Shown here: piece after piece, positions 46,001 through 58,600 of the stretch | How positions within the stretch are numbered: the first letter of the stretch is position 1 | Layout of the letters: each line of letters opens with the position of its first letter | NCBI RefSeq assembly: GCF_954871325.1 | Contig: NC_088777.1 | Location: 13,555,366 to 13,619,365 of the forward strand | DNA from: Gordionus sp. m RMFG-2023 | Taxonomy: Eukaryota > Nematomorpha > Gordioida > Chordodea > Parachordodidae | DNA: 64,000 bases | Direction: 5' to 3' | Notes under the pieces: model-generated | The model's input: only the letters and a program-made list of their open reading frames with translations | What the model was told of the DNA's origin: nothing | The model's database searches: none | Position numbers and translations under genes: made by a program

Positions 46001-46517
46001 AGTGTCTAATGGGCATTTACCCACACTGCCCCTCAATTTATTTAGTATATTTAATAGAAATTTAAAATATTTTTAGTATAAAAAGTGAAAATATCTGTTT
46101 ATTGATAAGTTTGCAGCAAAATTTTAACCAAAATCCGTAATTTCATAAAGCGCCATCTATTATTTTTTTAAATTTTTGGAGTCGATAGCGTCGCCAAAGT
46201 TTTGACATCGTATCAAATTAAGGCCAATTTTTATTATTTTTTGATAGCCTTTTAGAGATTTATTTTACCTACAATATGATATATTATATATCTTTTTACT
46301 ATAAATAGTTCTTGAGATATAAGCTTTTTAAAAATTTTACAGATTCCAAAGTGGCTCTTTTTTGTACCTATGAGCCCCTACACCCGAGAACCATGTGTGC
46401 TAGAGAGCTAAAATAAACGGCTTTCTCATTTATTTACCCTTCTAAATAATTCCAGAAATTTTTAACAATTTTAAAAGGGGTCGGTCGAATCGTGATCGAT
46501 TTGACGTGGAATGGCCC
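43031..46517 (+). mobile_element. Sola-like DNA transposon with long terminal inverted repeats (3.49 kb)
   Basis: Starts GGGCCATTCCATGTCAAATC and ends with its complement (GATTTGACGTGGAATGGCCC). The inverted repeats extend about 380-510 bp inward (43031-43545 and 46130-46517). The flanks are AAAT on both sides (43027-43030, 46518-46521), a 4-bp duplication. It encodes a DDD-type transposase. 4-bp duplications with DDD catalysis fit the Sola superfamily as I recall it; the placement is tentative. The element is broken (see the transposase entry). Confidence 0.8.
44003..45884 (+). pseudogene. DDD-type transposase of the Sola-like element, broken
   Basis: N-terminal piece (44003-44167) has a CSSCRQKL zinc-binding pair. 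The block 44132-44623 has the basic IKIKRLREKKYPKKK segment and a helix-turn-helix-like SNWTVRRIIEEFNISYHMAI. The block 44684-45640 carries QADFAENYAFVVQDE (first Asp), SGGAAAQYKNRKN, where family members usually have SDGAAAQYKNR, and WHFWATSHGKSACDGVGGTV (third Asp). A final exon-like block after an apparent intron (45641-45681) includes ARTIPGTQKFHAFYPI and ends near 45884. Frames change between the blocks, and the second acidic residue is Gly, so the product should be inactive. The family is common in cnidarian and arthropod genomes as unnamed proteins. Confidence 0.78.
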
Positions 46518-46521
46518 AAAT

Positions 46522-47650
46522 ATACAATTATTACTAAAGCATAGGTTGTTGTTGCAATTAAATTGTTATATAAGATTTAAATTTAACTTTATATTAAGGG
46601 CTGCTAGAGAAAAAACGGCCACAACGATCTGGTAGAATAAGATTCGCATAAGTTGATAATATTTAGTAAAATATTAGGTTGTTGATCAACCATAATATTC
46701 AGAAAGAGAAATGGCTTTCATCTTAAAAACTAATGCCGCAATCGAGCGAGCACAATTAGAGATCTAAATATTATTTTGGATCATTAGTAAGAGTGGAGAC
46801 CAATTATGCAACAATCTAATAATAGCAGAATGAAAAACAAGCTAAAAACTGAAATATGAAAGAAGAAATGATTAAGACTATTTTAAATTGTTATAATAAA
46901 GTTTTAGATATAGGATAATAAATAAGAGAATCATTTATTATAGAGCTTGTAGATTAATCATTCAAGCAAAATGAAGAAGTAGTAATTTCTGAAGAGAAAA
47001 TAAACGATTCAAAACTTTTGAGTTCTACATATGGTAAAATAATTTACAGGAGTTATAAAATTGGTTTAAGAGAGTATGAGATTTGATAAATTTTGGTAAA
47101 GAAGAATTTGAAAATTAAAAAAGTGATAAAGAACTGTAAAAAAGAAAGAAGAAATAAAGGGCGTTAGAGATATATATTTCAGTTATTTCAACGAGAGTGC
47201 GTGTAAAATAAAAATAAAACAGTTATGTATTTTATGTTTTTGGACAACGGGCGTGAGCCGCGTGAAGGAGGGAAGAAATAGATATTTGGGGTTTTCTTTA
47301 AAAACCGCTTACAATTTTTCATAAAAAATGATGAAATAAATGCGTAATGACACAACAAGAAAAAAAAAGTATAAATTTAGAATTAAAAGATTTTTAGGTA
47401 CAAATCTATTAAGAGAAGTTTAGGTATAAACTTAGCATTAGAATTGGTTGGCGAAAGAGGATTATTAATAGTTATGACTAAAGGCAAACCGTTCAAGGAA
47501 GAGATGGGTCTAAGTATAGACAGGCTTATATATCCAGATTTTAGAATTTAGTTAACTATAACGAAAGTTAAAAAAATCATAGTAAGTAAAACAAGGTTAC
47601 ACTGTATGACATAAAAGTTGAAAAATATTATTATTGAGAAGAGAATGAGC
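46522..47650 (+). other. Purine-rich patch right of the Sola-like element
   Basis: About 1.1 kb strongly biased to A and G on the plus strand, with short stretches such as GAATTGGTTGGCGAAAGAGG. It could be a decayed coding unit continuing the patch at 42570-43026. No family recognised and no intact frame. Confidence 0.3.
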
Positions 47651-48569
47651 CTTAATTAATTGTTATAAATTTTCAATTAATATTTTAAATAGTTTATAAC
47701 ATAGCAATGTAATCTAGGAATGTTGATATATTATTAAAAACTATTATTTGGCTCATGTAGTGATTGTTACAATCTAAACGTTTCTTGGCTCCAATATAAA
47801 GTACTACTGGTAGTGTTGATTTACGAGAATAGGCAAATTTGCGATGGAGTAGGAAATTCCCCAACTTATGATGATTTTGCATGGGATTCCGATACGGGAT
47901 GACTATATTTATATTATATTAAGTAGGAGGCCATTTGAGATGGAAAGTTTTATGAGGGAAAAATATACAGTCAGGTTCTGACTATATCTAACCATTTATA
48001 ATCCTTTTGTGAAAATAAATTAATATAATTTGAATGTATTGTTTTTGACTCGGCCTTGTTTTTTTTTTAATGTACCATTTTTACGCAAGTCTGAGGGCTA
48101 CAGGTAATTGTTAATTTGGGGAAAGATTTACTCTTTGAAATCTTGACTTGTAAAGGATTAGATCTCCGAAAATTACCCCTAGAATATTGGCCACTGCAAG
48201 ATTTTCTATCTATCCCTTCACTTATAAAAATTTATTCTAAATATTTTATGATTTTAATTTTTTTTAAATTTCATTAAGTTAAAAAGAAAACCATTTAAAC
48301 CACGTGACACAAAACATTTTATTTTATAACACATTATGATATATTTACTCGTCCCACCAATGAGCCCCCCCCCCTCCGCCGTTAGTAGTATATATAGTAA
48401 GTTCGATTTGATCAAGTGATTCAAAATTAATTGCTAGTGATATCATCACTTAATCGACACAGCTAAAATAATATATAAAAACTGTCGTGATGTCATCATT
48501 TTTAGCTTTGTATCTATATATTATCTATTATTGGCTTACTTGTAAATTACGCCGCGATTAAATTTGCAT
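47651..48569. other. A+T-rich stretch without recognised features
   Basis: Nothing identified apart from a 10-C run at 48365-48374 and the left target duplication ATTTGCAT of the next element (48562-48569). Confidence 0.45.
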
Positions 48570-51173
48570 CAGGGGCATCGCTAGCCTTTACAATCTCAGG
48601 GGGCTCAACTAAAAAAATTTTATGGGGGGATTCGCCTTCCATACCCCTAATTTGTCGGCCTTTGCCCGGCCTTCGGCTGGGTTTTATATTGTATATTATA
48701 CTTTTTAAAAATTTTCTAAGTCTGAATAATTATTCTGAATATCATATTTTGTCATTTATTATATTATGCATAAAAAATAAACTAGCATATGAATAATTAA
48801 AACAATATAAGACATTTTTAAAAATATTATTTTTTTATACAAAATCTATTTATAACAGTATAAATATATTTTAGATTGCTGATATAAAAAAAATTTTGCA
48901 TCTAAAGAATTACAAGTGATAAAGGTTAATTAATTCATACATATGCCTCAATTGATAATACGGAATAAGGAATAAAGCGCATACGCCCTCTCAACGTTGT
49001 AGGTACAACAGAGCTACGCTAGGTTTTCCTCATTTCCATCTAATTGGAAGATTTAAGTTAGGTATAAAGTAAAATATGAGGAGCCCTTCACACGTTTGTG
49101 GGCAAGCGGCACGTACTTGTACGCATAATAGTTCATAAACTATTATTTAAACGTCTGTGGGCTGGAACAGATAGGGAGGGCCAAGAGAACAGCCCACACC
49201 CAAAACCTACGGCCCTATTTATTTTAAAAAAAGGGACGGGGAAGGTACTCTAGAAATAAAATTTAAAACCTAAAATAAGAAATATATGATTAAATAAAAT
49301 ACAAAGTACAAATACGATCACTTATCAGTTTATAACCATCCTTGAAGATAATTTCCATATTCATACTCAATATATTTTTTCCATTTAGGCAACATGCAGA
49401 TTTTGAACATATGTTTGAATCGTAACGTTCTATCACTTTAAATTTTCCACCGGAAATTAAATCGTAAAAAACAAGATTTGAAAATAAAACCAGATGACTA
49501 TAGGATCAATTGATAATGGTTTTTAAAAACATATTATAAAATTAGCAACTTACATTGACAAAAGGTCAAAAAACTAATATAACACTCTGTTACGATTTTT
49601 AGACAATGTTTTATAGAATGGACTAATAAGGAAAAATTTATAGGCCTAACCAAATCAACAATTCTGGATAAGAGAATATAAACGACTAATTCAAATCATA
49701 AAACTATATGGTGGTTAGAGCTTCCTCTTAAATGACATGACGGAAGCTAGATAAGTAATTGAGAAAAAATATTGTGAGATATTAAATTTCTAAAAGATTA
49801 TCTTCCATTTTTAATGATATGTAAACAATTACATAGTTGACCATTATTGCTTATAAAATATGCAATCATATGCTCTCAGCAGCTGTAATAATAATCTTAA
49901 ATTACATAGCCACACAAATAATAGATGCTGGTTAATTTGCAGTCATAGATATGACACTCACTATGTTAACTTATATCAGAATTTATTATGCTAGATAAAT
50001 TGATAAAACAAAAACACTAAAAATTTTTAGAAGAAATTATGCAAATGTATTGAAGCCTTAAGTTATTAACAAGGCAGAGATGCCATATTAGAAATGAAAC
50101 ATTTTGTAACAATAAAATAAGAACCAGAGTGATATGATATGATAAAAGAAATTAACTATGATTATATATATTATTATCGCACCACCTCTAGTTGGTATAT
50201 TATATCCAATATCATTGATTATATCTTAAAATAGTAGTAGTTTGTAATAATATCAAAAATATACTAATAATATAAATTTAACTCAAAACTGTTTTTCAAA
50301 TGAGAAAAAATATCTTTCCTAAAAACAGGTAAAAAAGAGAAGAAAAGTTATCTAATTTATTATATCCTTAAAATGAATAATAAGATGTTAAATTTTTAAA
50401 AATATTTCTAAATATATAGATGGCGTTAAATATTTAAAGCAATTTATTACTTATATTTATTATCAAAAGCATTTATTACTAAAATTTATTAAAATATTAA
50501 CTGTAATATATTATTTAACTGAAAATACGTCTGTAAAAGTGAAATTTAACCTAATATTTTATAAGCAATTATATCTAATAGAGATTATAAACTATATTTT
50601 TAGTTACTTTTTATAAATAAATCTCTTATACTTATTTGAATTTGGACCTTGAAAATAATATTAAGAAGAGGCATGGTAATTAAATTTAAATATAATAATA
50701 TAATTGTTTAGTGATTTTGAACTCGGCTAATTACAATTTAAATTTGTTAATTTTCAATTAATATTTATTTAATTAGGGTTATATAATAATTTAAATAATA
50801 AAAGTCAATAAAGCTTCAACTATTAATGCTAAATTAATATTTAGTGAGTGATATTAATATTCTATTTTTAACATAGAATTTGATTGCAAGCTGATATAGT
50901 GAAAATATAATTTATAAGTGTTAATCTAATCTAATAGTTAAAATAGTATTCATTTAAGAATAATTTAGATAGACTTATTAATTTTTTAATTATAAATAAA
51001 ATCTATATATTACACAATATTATAAAATAAATCATTCAATGGGTAATTAAAAAAATTTATTTTTAGTACAATGGGATATTAAGGAGCCATTAAAAAAAAA
51101 TTTTTTACTTCAGGGGGCTATTCAAATTTTTCAGGAGGCTCGAGCCACTGCGCCCTCCCTAGCGACGCCACTG
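48570..51173. mobile_element. hAT-ended element, 2.6 kb, with perfect 8-bp target duplication
   Basis: Starts CAGGGGCATCGCTAG and ends CTAGCGACGCCACTG, flanked by ATTTGCAT at 48562-48569 and 51174-51181. Subterminal GGCCTTTGCCCGGCCTTCGG is shared with the element at 56.73 kb and the MITE at 18.57 kb. The interior is A+T-rich without recognisable transposase. It includes AGATGGCGTTAAATATTT (50419), found in reverse complement inside the 56.73-kb element, and a nested R1 repeat (48970-49215). Confidence 0.9.
48970..49215 (-). repeat. Interspersed repeat family R1, copy 2 (nested)
   Basis: Reverse-oriented match to 3570-3815, sharing AGAGCTACGCTAGG, TTCCATCTAA, ATGAGGAGCCCT and TTTAAACGTCTGTGG. 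It lies inside the hAT-ended element and so inserted after it, or was captured by it. Confidence 0.65.
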
Positions 51174-51358
51174 ATTTGCATTACTTGAGCAAATCCTGCC
51201 TGATATATAATATTTTGAATTATTTCGTGTTCGATTGTTTGCAGTATTACTGATTTTTACACATGGTAGATGAAATACCTCAAGTTACATTTCAATGTAC
51301 AAATAATAATAAAAAAGTTACATTTAGGATAGTTTGGCAAATAAATCACCCATTTTAG

Positions 51359-51410
51359 AAATTCAGAATGAGCTTAATCATTTCCTGGCATCTCTTCAAG
51401 AACATTCAAG
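51359..51410 (+). CDS. Candidate upstream exon of the PDXDC1-like gene
   Basis: A 52-base block between CATTTTAG and AAG|GTTATT encodes QNELNHFLASLQEHS. Its donor phase (2) fits the acceptor of the next exon at 52489. It would supply the helical N-terminal segment before EKYHKSLEIL. No initiator ATG was found for it, and without homology the call is weak. Confidence 0.3.
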
Positions 51411-51779
51411 GTTATTTATACACCAAATCTAAATAATTATTGCAATTGTATAAAACTAAAATCATTCCATGAAGCTCCATTAAAAAAGAAATAAAATAAT
51501 TTTCGTTTTATTTAGATATGATAAATTTAAATTAATATTATTTTATAGCATATTTAATGTTGAATAAAAATGATATTATTTTATGAATAATATAAATATA
51601 TAGGGAATAAATAGAGAATTTTTTAAATATCATTTTAGGCAAAAAAGTCTCTTCCTCAAATTAAAATAATAATTACTTACAATAAATTAAAATGATTATC
51701 ATTTTTTAATAAATTTTGAAAATAATTACATTTTAAATATTTTAGAAAAAAATTAAATGATACCTGTAACCTGACTAAA

Positions 51780-52090
51780 GGCCAGGATAAATCTGATGGT
51801 TCAAGACCTACCAATAAAATATGCATATATTATATGGCTAGGGCTGTTAATTCTCATTTTAAGAAAGAGGTTTGCAAATGAAAAATTTCTCTACTGGGTT
51901 CAGGATTTGGAGTCCAGAAAAATAAGGATTTGTAAAAACAGCCAGGAAAAATCTAATGGCTTAAGACCTACCAATAGAATCTTTATATATGACCACGGCT
52001 ATTAACTCTTATTTTAAAAAAGAGGTTTGGATTTAGTGAAAAATTTCTTAACTGAGTTCAGGGTTCTGATTCCAGAAAAATAAATATTTA
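51780..52090. repeat. Tandem duplication, two ~155-bp units
   Basis: The block GCCAGGATAAATCTGATGG, ACCTACCAATA, TATTATATGGCTAGGGCTGT-like text and GAAAAATTTCT...GGGTTCAGGATTT...CCAGAAAAATAA occurs twice. The copies are diverged. The open frame 51796-52005 is a product of this repeat, not a gene. Confidence 0.7.
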
Positions 52091-52488
52091 TAAAATTTAG
52101 TAAAAATAACACAAACATCACTTTTAAAAAAATAATTTTATTATATTTAGTATTTGCCTTAAAAATAATTAATTTTATTTAAGCGAATTAATGATCTTCT
52201 AAAATCTAGATGCTAAAATTTAATAGATTAAAAAATATTGAAAATTTATATATCTTGCTAACTGAAATAATATACTAACAAATTCTATCAATTTAGGCAT
52301 TATAAAAGTATTTGCTTCTAATTACTGATTTTTTTTCTAATTAATTGTTTCTTTTTAGTAAATATGGCTAATATAATATATTAAGGAAAAGAAAAGTTAA
52401 CATTTTTTTTTAAATTTTAATTTCAACCATATTTTTTTCTAAATAACATAATTAGTATATAATTAATTTTTCATATTACATATACAAG

Positions 52489-52689
52489 TGATGTGACAAT
52501 ATTTGAAAAATATCACAAAAGTTTGGAGATTTTATCAGATAAGGAAAATTATGACATTCAAAAAAACACACATTCAAACATACATGTTGGATTGAATAGT
52601 CAAGGTTTGGGTCTCAAGGATTGCTTGTCAATATTAGAAGAGTGCATTATAGGTTCATCTTATGAGCATGTAAATGATGAAGAAATCAT
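52489..52689 (+). CDS. PDXDC1: PDXDC1-like exon 1 (first confident exon)
   Basis: Encodes FEKYHKSLEILSDKENYD and GLGLKDCLSILEECIIGSSY, aligning with human LKEAMKMLEDSQRRT and GSGQDMVSILQLVQNLMHGD. Donor CAT|GTAAAG, phase 2. No in-frame ATG at the start, so another exon precedes it. Confidence 0.65.
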
Positions 52690-55600
52690 GTAAAGAAAAA
52701 AATTATATAAATGACCTATTTTTTTGTTAAAATGAGGGATCAGAGTTAATACATGCTATTAGAGAATTTGAAAGATTTTTTTTATAAATATGGAATTTTA
52801 TGATTTTACTTAGCTTGTAAAGACATTCTCATTTTGATTTATAGTTATATCTAGTGATGCAAAATTGCTAGATTTGAACCGATTTTTAAAAAGGGCTATC
52901 TCAGTATTCTATCCAGAAAAATTATTACACAAGTTTGAAGATTTTGCACATAGATGGCACAAAGGTTTGGACATCAATTACTGAAATCTCGAGGCTTGGG
53001 CAATATTGATTAAAATACTGAGGTAGCCGTTTTTTATAAATCGACTTAAATGACGATTTTGCATCACTATTTATACCATATTTTATTTTTTATCATCATT
53101 TTTTATTTAACATATCAATTATAACCCAAGTTATTTGTAATACATGGTAATGAAACAGATAAATGAATAAAGCTGTCATAAAAAAATGAAGAAAAGAAAT
53201 AATTGAAGGAAAGAAAGATAAAAAAAAAAGCATAAAAATTTTGGGAGAAAACAAAATTATGATAATATTTTTATTTATTAAACCCCTTCCCACAGACCTA
53301 TTCCCATATACACAGGTTTTACTCTGACAAATGAAAATAATTTATTTCTGGCTAGGGGACCTAATGCATCCCAAGATCGAACTTTACCACTCTTATGCGA
53401 ATTGATAGCTACCTATTTATTTTATATTTTGTCATCAAGTCATGAATGCTACAAAAATTTGTGGTTCAAATTGAAAGGGGACTTGGAGAGGTGGATAATC
53501 GATATCTATTGCTCGTAACATTCATTTTCTCTTTTTTTATTTTAGGCTCATACTATGATAAATCGACCAAAAAGCAAGATTTTCGGAGATACCTTTTTAA
53601 TAAATGAAACTCGATATTATGGTTATAGATGGTGTATATTTAATACAAATCAAAATAAACCTCTAGCACATATTTCAGTGTCTATATGAGCCTTTTTATT
53701 TTTTTGACAATCTTAAATTAACCGAAAAATATGTTTAAAGTCATGTATTTATTTAATTTTGTAGCCCTTAAAATTCTCATTAAAAAAATACCAAATATTT
53801 TTAAAAATGAAAATAAAAGGAATTATTTGAGCTAGCTCTAATTTAAGACGATTGAACTCGCCTGATATGTTTATTATCTGTTTATTTTAAATAGTAAGAA
53901 ATAAAATCGAGGAAATACGAATATAAATTTTATTTAGTTTTTTATAATTTTACCAATCGAATAAAAAAAATGAGACATTTGGCAATCACGGAAACAATTG
54001 GATAATTCTTATTTTTTATTGATTTTTACAGGAGTGGCTTATTTTTTGAGGGAATATAAATGTAGTGTTGTTAAACGGCCCAATTTGGGTCGATATTTAA
54101 AAATGACCCGATTAAGATTTTAGTCAAAATAATATTATGTAAAGCTCAAGATTTGCCAAGTGTAGGTTCAAACCTTTCTGCTATCTATGAGCAAAATCTC
54201 TAGGCTTACATAATATTTTTTTGGATATCTTAACATAGCCATTTTTAAAAATCGACCCAAATCGAGGCCATTTAACAACATTAATTTATTGCCAAAGATT
54301 GACTGATCTTTATCGCCAAGTTTAAAAAAAAGATGAACAAAATTTAAATTATTTCCTCATTTGTATAGACATATCTGATGAGTTGAATTTTATAATTTTG
54401 ATATATCATGAATAATCTATATTTATACCATCATATCGAACTTCATATGTTCTAAAATTGATCTTCTGAATTATTTGGTGATTTGACATAAAATGACACT
54501 TTATTATTTTTTTTCTTATCTTGCTTTATTTTAATTTTATTCATACGTTTCTCTTTTATCCCTTTAATTTTTTATTATTCAATCATTTAAACTTTTCTCT
54601 AAAATATTTTTTTTTAATTTAAAATATACTAAAGAAATTCTTCCTTGGCACATTTCTGTCTCTTTCATTCCTTACCTTCACTCTCCTATTTGCCACATGG
54701 CAACCCAAACTTCAATAAGTATATTTCTATTGGCGTTTCATCTAAAATCGCCATCCGCTTTAATTACCCCCGACACGATACTCTCGGTTATTCGGCATTC
54801 ATTAAAAATCCACCGGTCATTTATATGACCGATACTCCAACTAATAGGGATCTGGGAAGATGGCTGGCCAAAGAGGTCTTATAGAAAAATAAAGGAAAGG
54901 AAGAAAGAAAAAAGAAATAAAGAAAGAGAATGACATAAAAGAAAGGAATAAAAAAAGGAAGATAAAAAGAATGACAGGAAGAAAAGGAAAAATTATTGCA
55001 GGAAAGTTAAGAATGAAAAATTAAATAGTTTTTTTAAAAAAAATTACTTAAGTTATCCTTTGGCCCGGAAAATTTTACTTTCGTTGCTTGCCGAGAAATT
55101 GTAAACCAAGAAGAAATTAGTCCAACTACCGTTTACGATTTGCAAGCTCTTGAGGAAGCCTTGAAAAACGACGTAGAATTTGCTCAAAAAATCCCTGTAT
55201 TCCTAGTGGCCTATACCTGTAATGCTTGCACGTGTATATTTTATATAACCGCATATTTTTTAATTCCACTTTTAAAAAAGAATTTACGTGCTGGAATTTA
55301 ATTTTTAAAATGATTGCACAACCTGATTCTAGAATTGTTTCATTCCCACCAACATATTATTTAGAGGAGCGCTCAATATTTCGTCCAGAATAGTAATACG
55401 CAAGCCTGAAGATTTTGTTTGTAGAAGGAACAATGGTTTGGACATCTATTAGCGAAATCTCGAGGCTTAGACAATATTTTTCTGGCTAAAATATTGAATT
55501 AGCCGTTTTTAAAAATCTGCTCAAAACGAGCCGTTTAACAACACTAAGCGCTTTAGAAAAAATTAATTCGAATTTTTGGTTTTAACAATTGGAAAATCGC

Positions 55601-58600
55601 TATTGAGTATTTATTTTTTATTTAACCTTCGAATTTAATAATATCACATTCCCAATATTTTAAATTTTATACCTAACGGACGATTATTTTTTTGAAAGTG
55701 CTCCATCATATAACATATTGAAATCATTCCATTTTTTTAACGAACCTGATCTAATTTAAATACGGAAAAGAATTGTTTTAATGGCAGATATAGAACATAA
55801 AGGCCTGCAAGTCGGACTAGACATAGGCCTAACATGTATTCGGTTCTGCCATTGATTTAAAAAGAATTCTATCTGGGTTGACAGAAAGTGTAGATGGAAC
55901 AATGTATTATCATAAATCTATGATATTATTGTACTTCGTTTTCTATCCTAAAATTGCTAATATCTTATTGTAAAATAAGATTTATAGTTTGACAAATTGA
56001 ATTTTTGCCTTTGCAAAAAAATAAATTTGATTACCTACGCTATTGTAGCATGTTTTAAATCTTAAATTCTAGTCTTATCGAAGAGAAGATAAGGAATAAG
56101 AAATATAATAATAAAAAAAATAAAATATATGAATTTCTTTTGTATAATATAATTAAAAGAAAGTATTGCGGTAATGAATGAAAAGGGGCAAAAAACTGGA
56201 AGATAGGAAAAATATTTTTTTTACCTATAATAAAGGGGTGGGATAGGAAAGAAAATAAAAGATAATAATAGAGGACTAAATCATTTTTCAAAATAATTAA
56301 TCTATTTTTTTTAAAAAAAATGCCCATTAGCCACACCGCATTTTGCAGAAATGGACGATATCGAAAAAATATTTCAAATTTGTCAGAAATATTCTATTTG
56401 GTTGCACCTTGAAGGGTATAATTTTAAAAATATATATCATTTCAGAATGTGTGACTAAGAAAAGAAAGAAATTAAAATTATAAAAGGATGAGGCACTTAT
56501 ATAACGCGATGAAGAGATATGATCTGATAATTATTTTTTCATTTTTAGCGATAATTTAGCTTACCTACCATTGTTTCCTGATTCTGCAGCTATGTCTGCC
56601 CAAATTCAAAATGAAATTCCAATTGATGTTGCTAATACTAAAGTTTACGTTTTATGTTATAATATTTTTTGAATATTTTTTTCCACATCTTATTTTAAAA
56701 ATTTGAAATGTATCATATACCATCTAATCATAGGCGTAGCCAGGATTTTCCTAAGGGGGGGGGGGATTAAAAAATTTTTGGGGGCGAAGCCCCCAGATCC
56801 CATTTTGAGCGGGTCTTCGGCTGGGTTACATCAGTCTATATATAGTCATAAAATATTTTTACAAGATAGGAGGTTAATTTTAATAAAAAAAATAAGCCTG
56901 GAACAAATATGAAATAGATTTTTATAAGTAATAAATTACTTATATATACATTAATATACATGGTAATAATTTATTCCAAACAAATATAAGAAATTTATTT
57001 ATAAAAAGTAACTAGACATATAGTTGATATTCTTGTATTATATAACTTTTACAGACATATTTGACAGTTAGAGAATATATTACAGTTAATATTTTAACAA
57101 ATTTTACTAATCAATGCTCTTGATAATAAATATAGCAACAATTTGCATTCAATTATTTAACGCCATCTATTTATTTTAAATAAAAATTGATATTAAAAAT
57201 TAATCTTTATATTATTCATCCCACAATGTCTTTAAAAGATATTTTCTGATGTCCTTATCAATATTTTATATTTTTCTGAAAAATATATAATTCACTATAT
57301 TGGTAAATTGTCATATGATAATTGATAAAATTAGATATACTGTAAATCTACGACATATAATATTCCAGTGTTTGTATTGTGCGTTAATTATTTAATTTAA
57401 TTTATGATTTAATTTTATCAATAGTTTTGTAATTATATTTTACTTTTATTAGGATAAATAAATTTAAATTACTCACTTTATAAAAAATTATATTTGATAT
57501 ATTATATTATTTATTAATTTTATGGATCTATTATTATAATTATAATATATTTCATTTTTGTATTAAGACTATCTTTGGCTTATATTCTATTTTTTTTAAA
57601 CACTTTTGGTTCACTTTTTTTATTTTTTCCAAAAATGTATAAATTATGATGAATAGTTTTTGTTTAAAAAAATATCAACTTTTACATTCTTTCTTTCAAA
57701 TTATTGTTTAAGATATATGCATACATTTTTGGGGGTGGGAGGACTAAGGGGGATATTTTTATTAGCTAAAAATGATATTCACAAAAAGTGATAAATTTCT
57801 GAAACGGGAGGATTTCCCCTATCCCCCTTGGCTACGCCTATGCATCTGATGTTTATTCTATGATTGTTTTGAATTAAATTTTAACTTAATTTTTTAAATT
57901 AAAAAAAATTGTATTTAAGAAAAGATTTCCCAAAAACTTTATTTTATTTTAATGCACTGGCAGAAAGATAGAAAATGAAAAAATAATTTGAATATTTTTT
58001 ACTTGAAAAGGTGTTTTTTTCATTTGTCTAAGAAAAAGAAGATATAATTATTCATCCATAAATTATCTAGGTTAGCCTAAAAGTATAATATTTCCAAGTT
58101 AACAATTGATTATATACTTCTAGGGAAAATGGTGTATAAAAGGATAGAAATTTTATTTTGCATTAAAAAATAATTATATAATTGATTATCAGAGAAACCT
58201 AATTTGAAAATTTTTACCTATGGTATTTCTTCACCTCGCGAACTCTAATACCATCCTATTCTAACTAGAGTTTAAAACCCTTGGAAGTTAGGCAAATCTA
58301 GGAAACTAGACCCTGGGAGTGTTGTGAAACGGCTCTATTTGAGCCGATTTTTAAAAACGGTTAACTCAATATTTTAGCAGAAAAATATTGTCTTATTCTC
58401 GAGATTTCGTTAATAGATGTTCAAACCTTTGTGCCACCAATGAGCAAAATCTTGCACAATATTTTTCCTAATAAAATATTGAGTTAGCCTTTTTAAAAAT
58501 CGACTCTAAATGAGCTTTTAACAACACTACCAGGAACCCACTTTTAAAATAGATACAAACCAGAACCCATTTTAAAATTTTCAGAATTCGCTTTCGAAAC

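Noticed and set aside
51256-51352. Possible first exon MVDEIPQVTFQ
   Set aside because: The only donor with the right phase would create a stop codon at the junction with the candidate exon at 51359.
53540-53690. Open stretch AHTMINRPKSKIFGDTFLIN after TTTTAG in the PDXDC1-like gene region
   Set aside because: It resembles no part of the family and has no donor giving the required phase. Exon 2 and exon 3 already join in frame without it.
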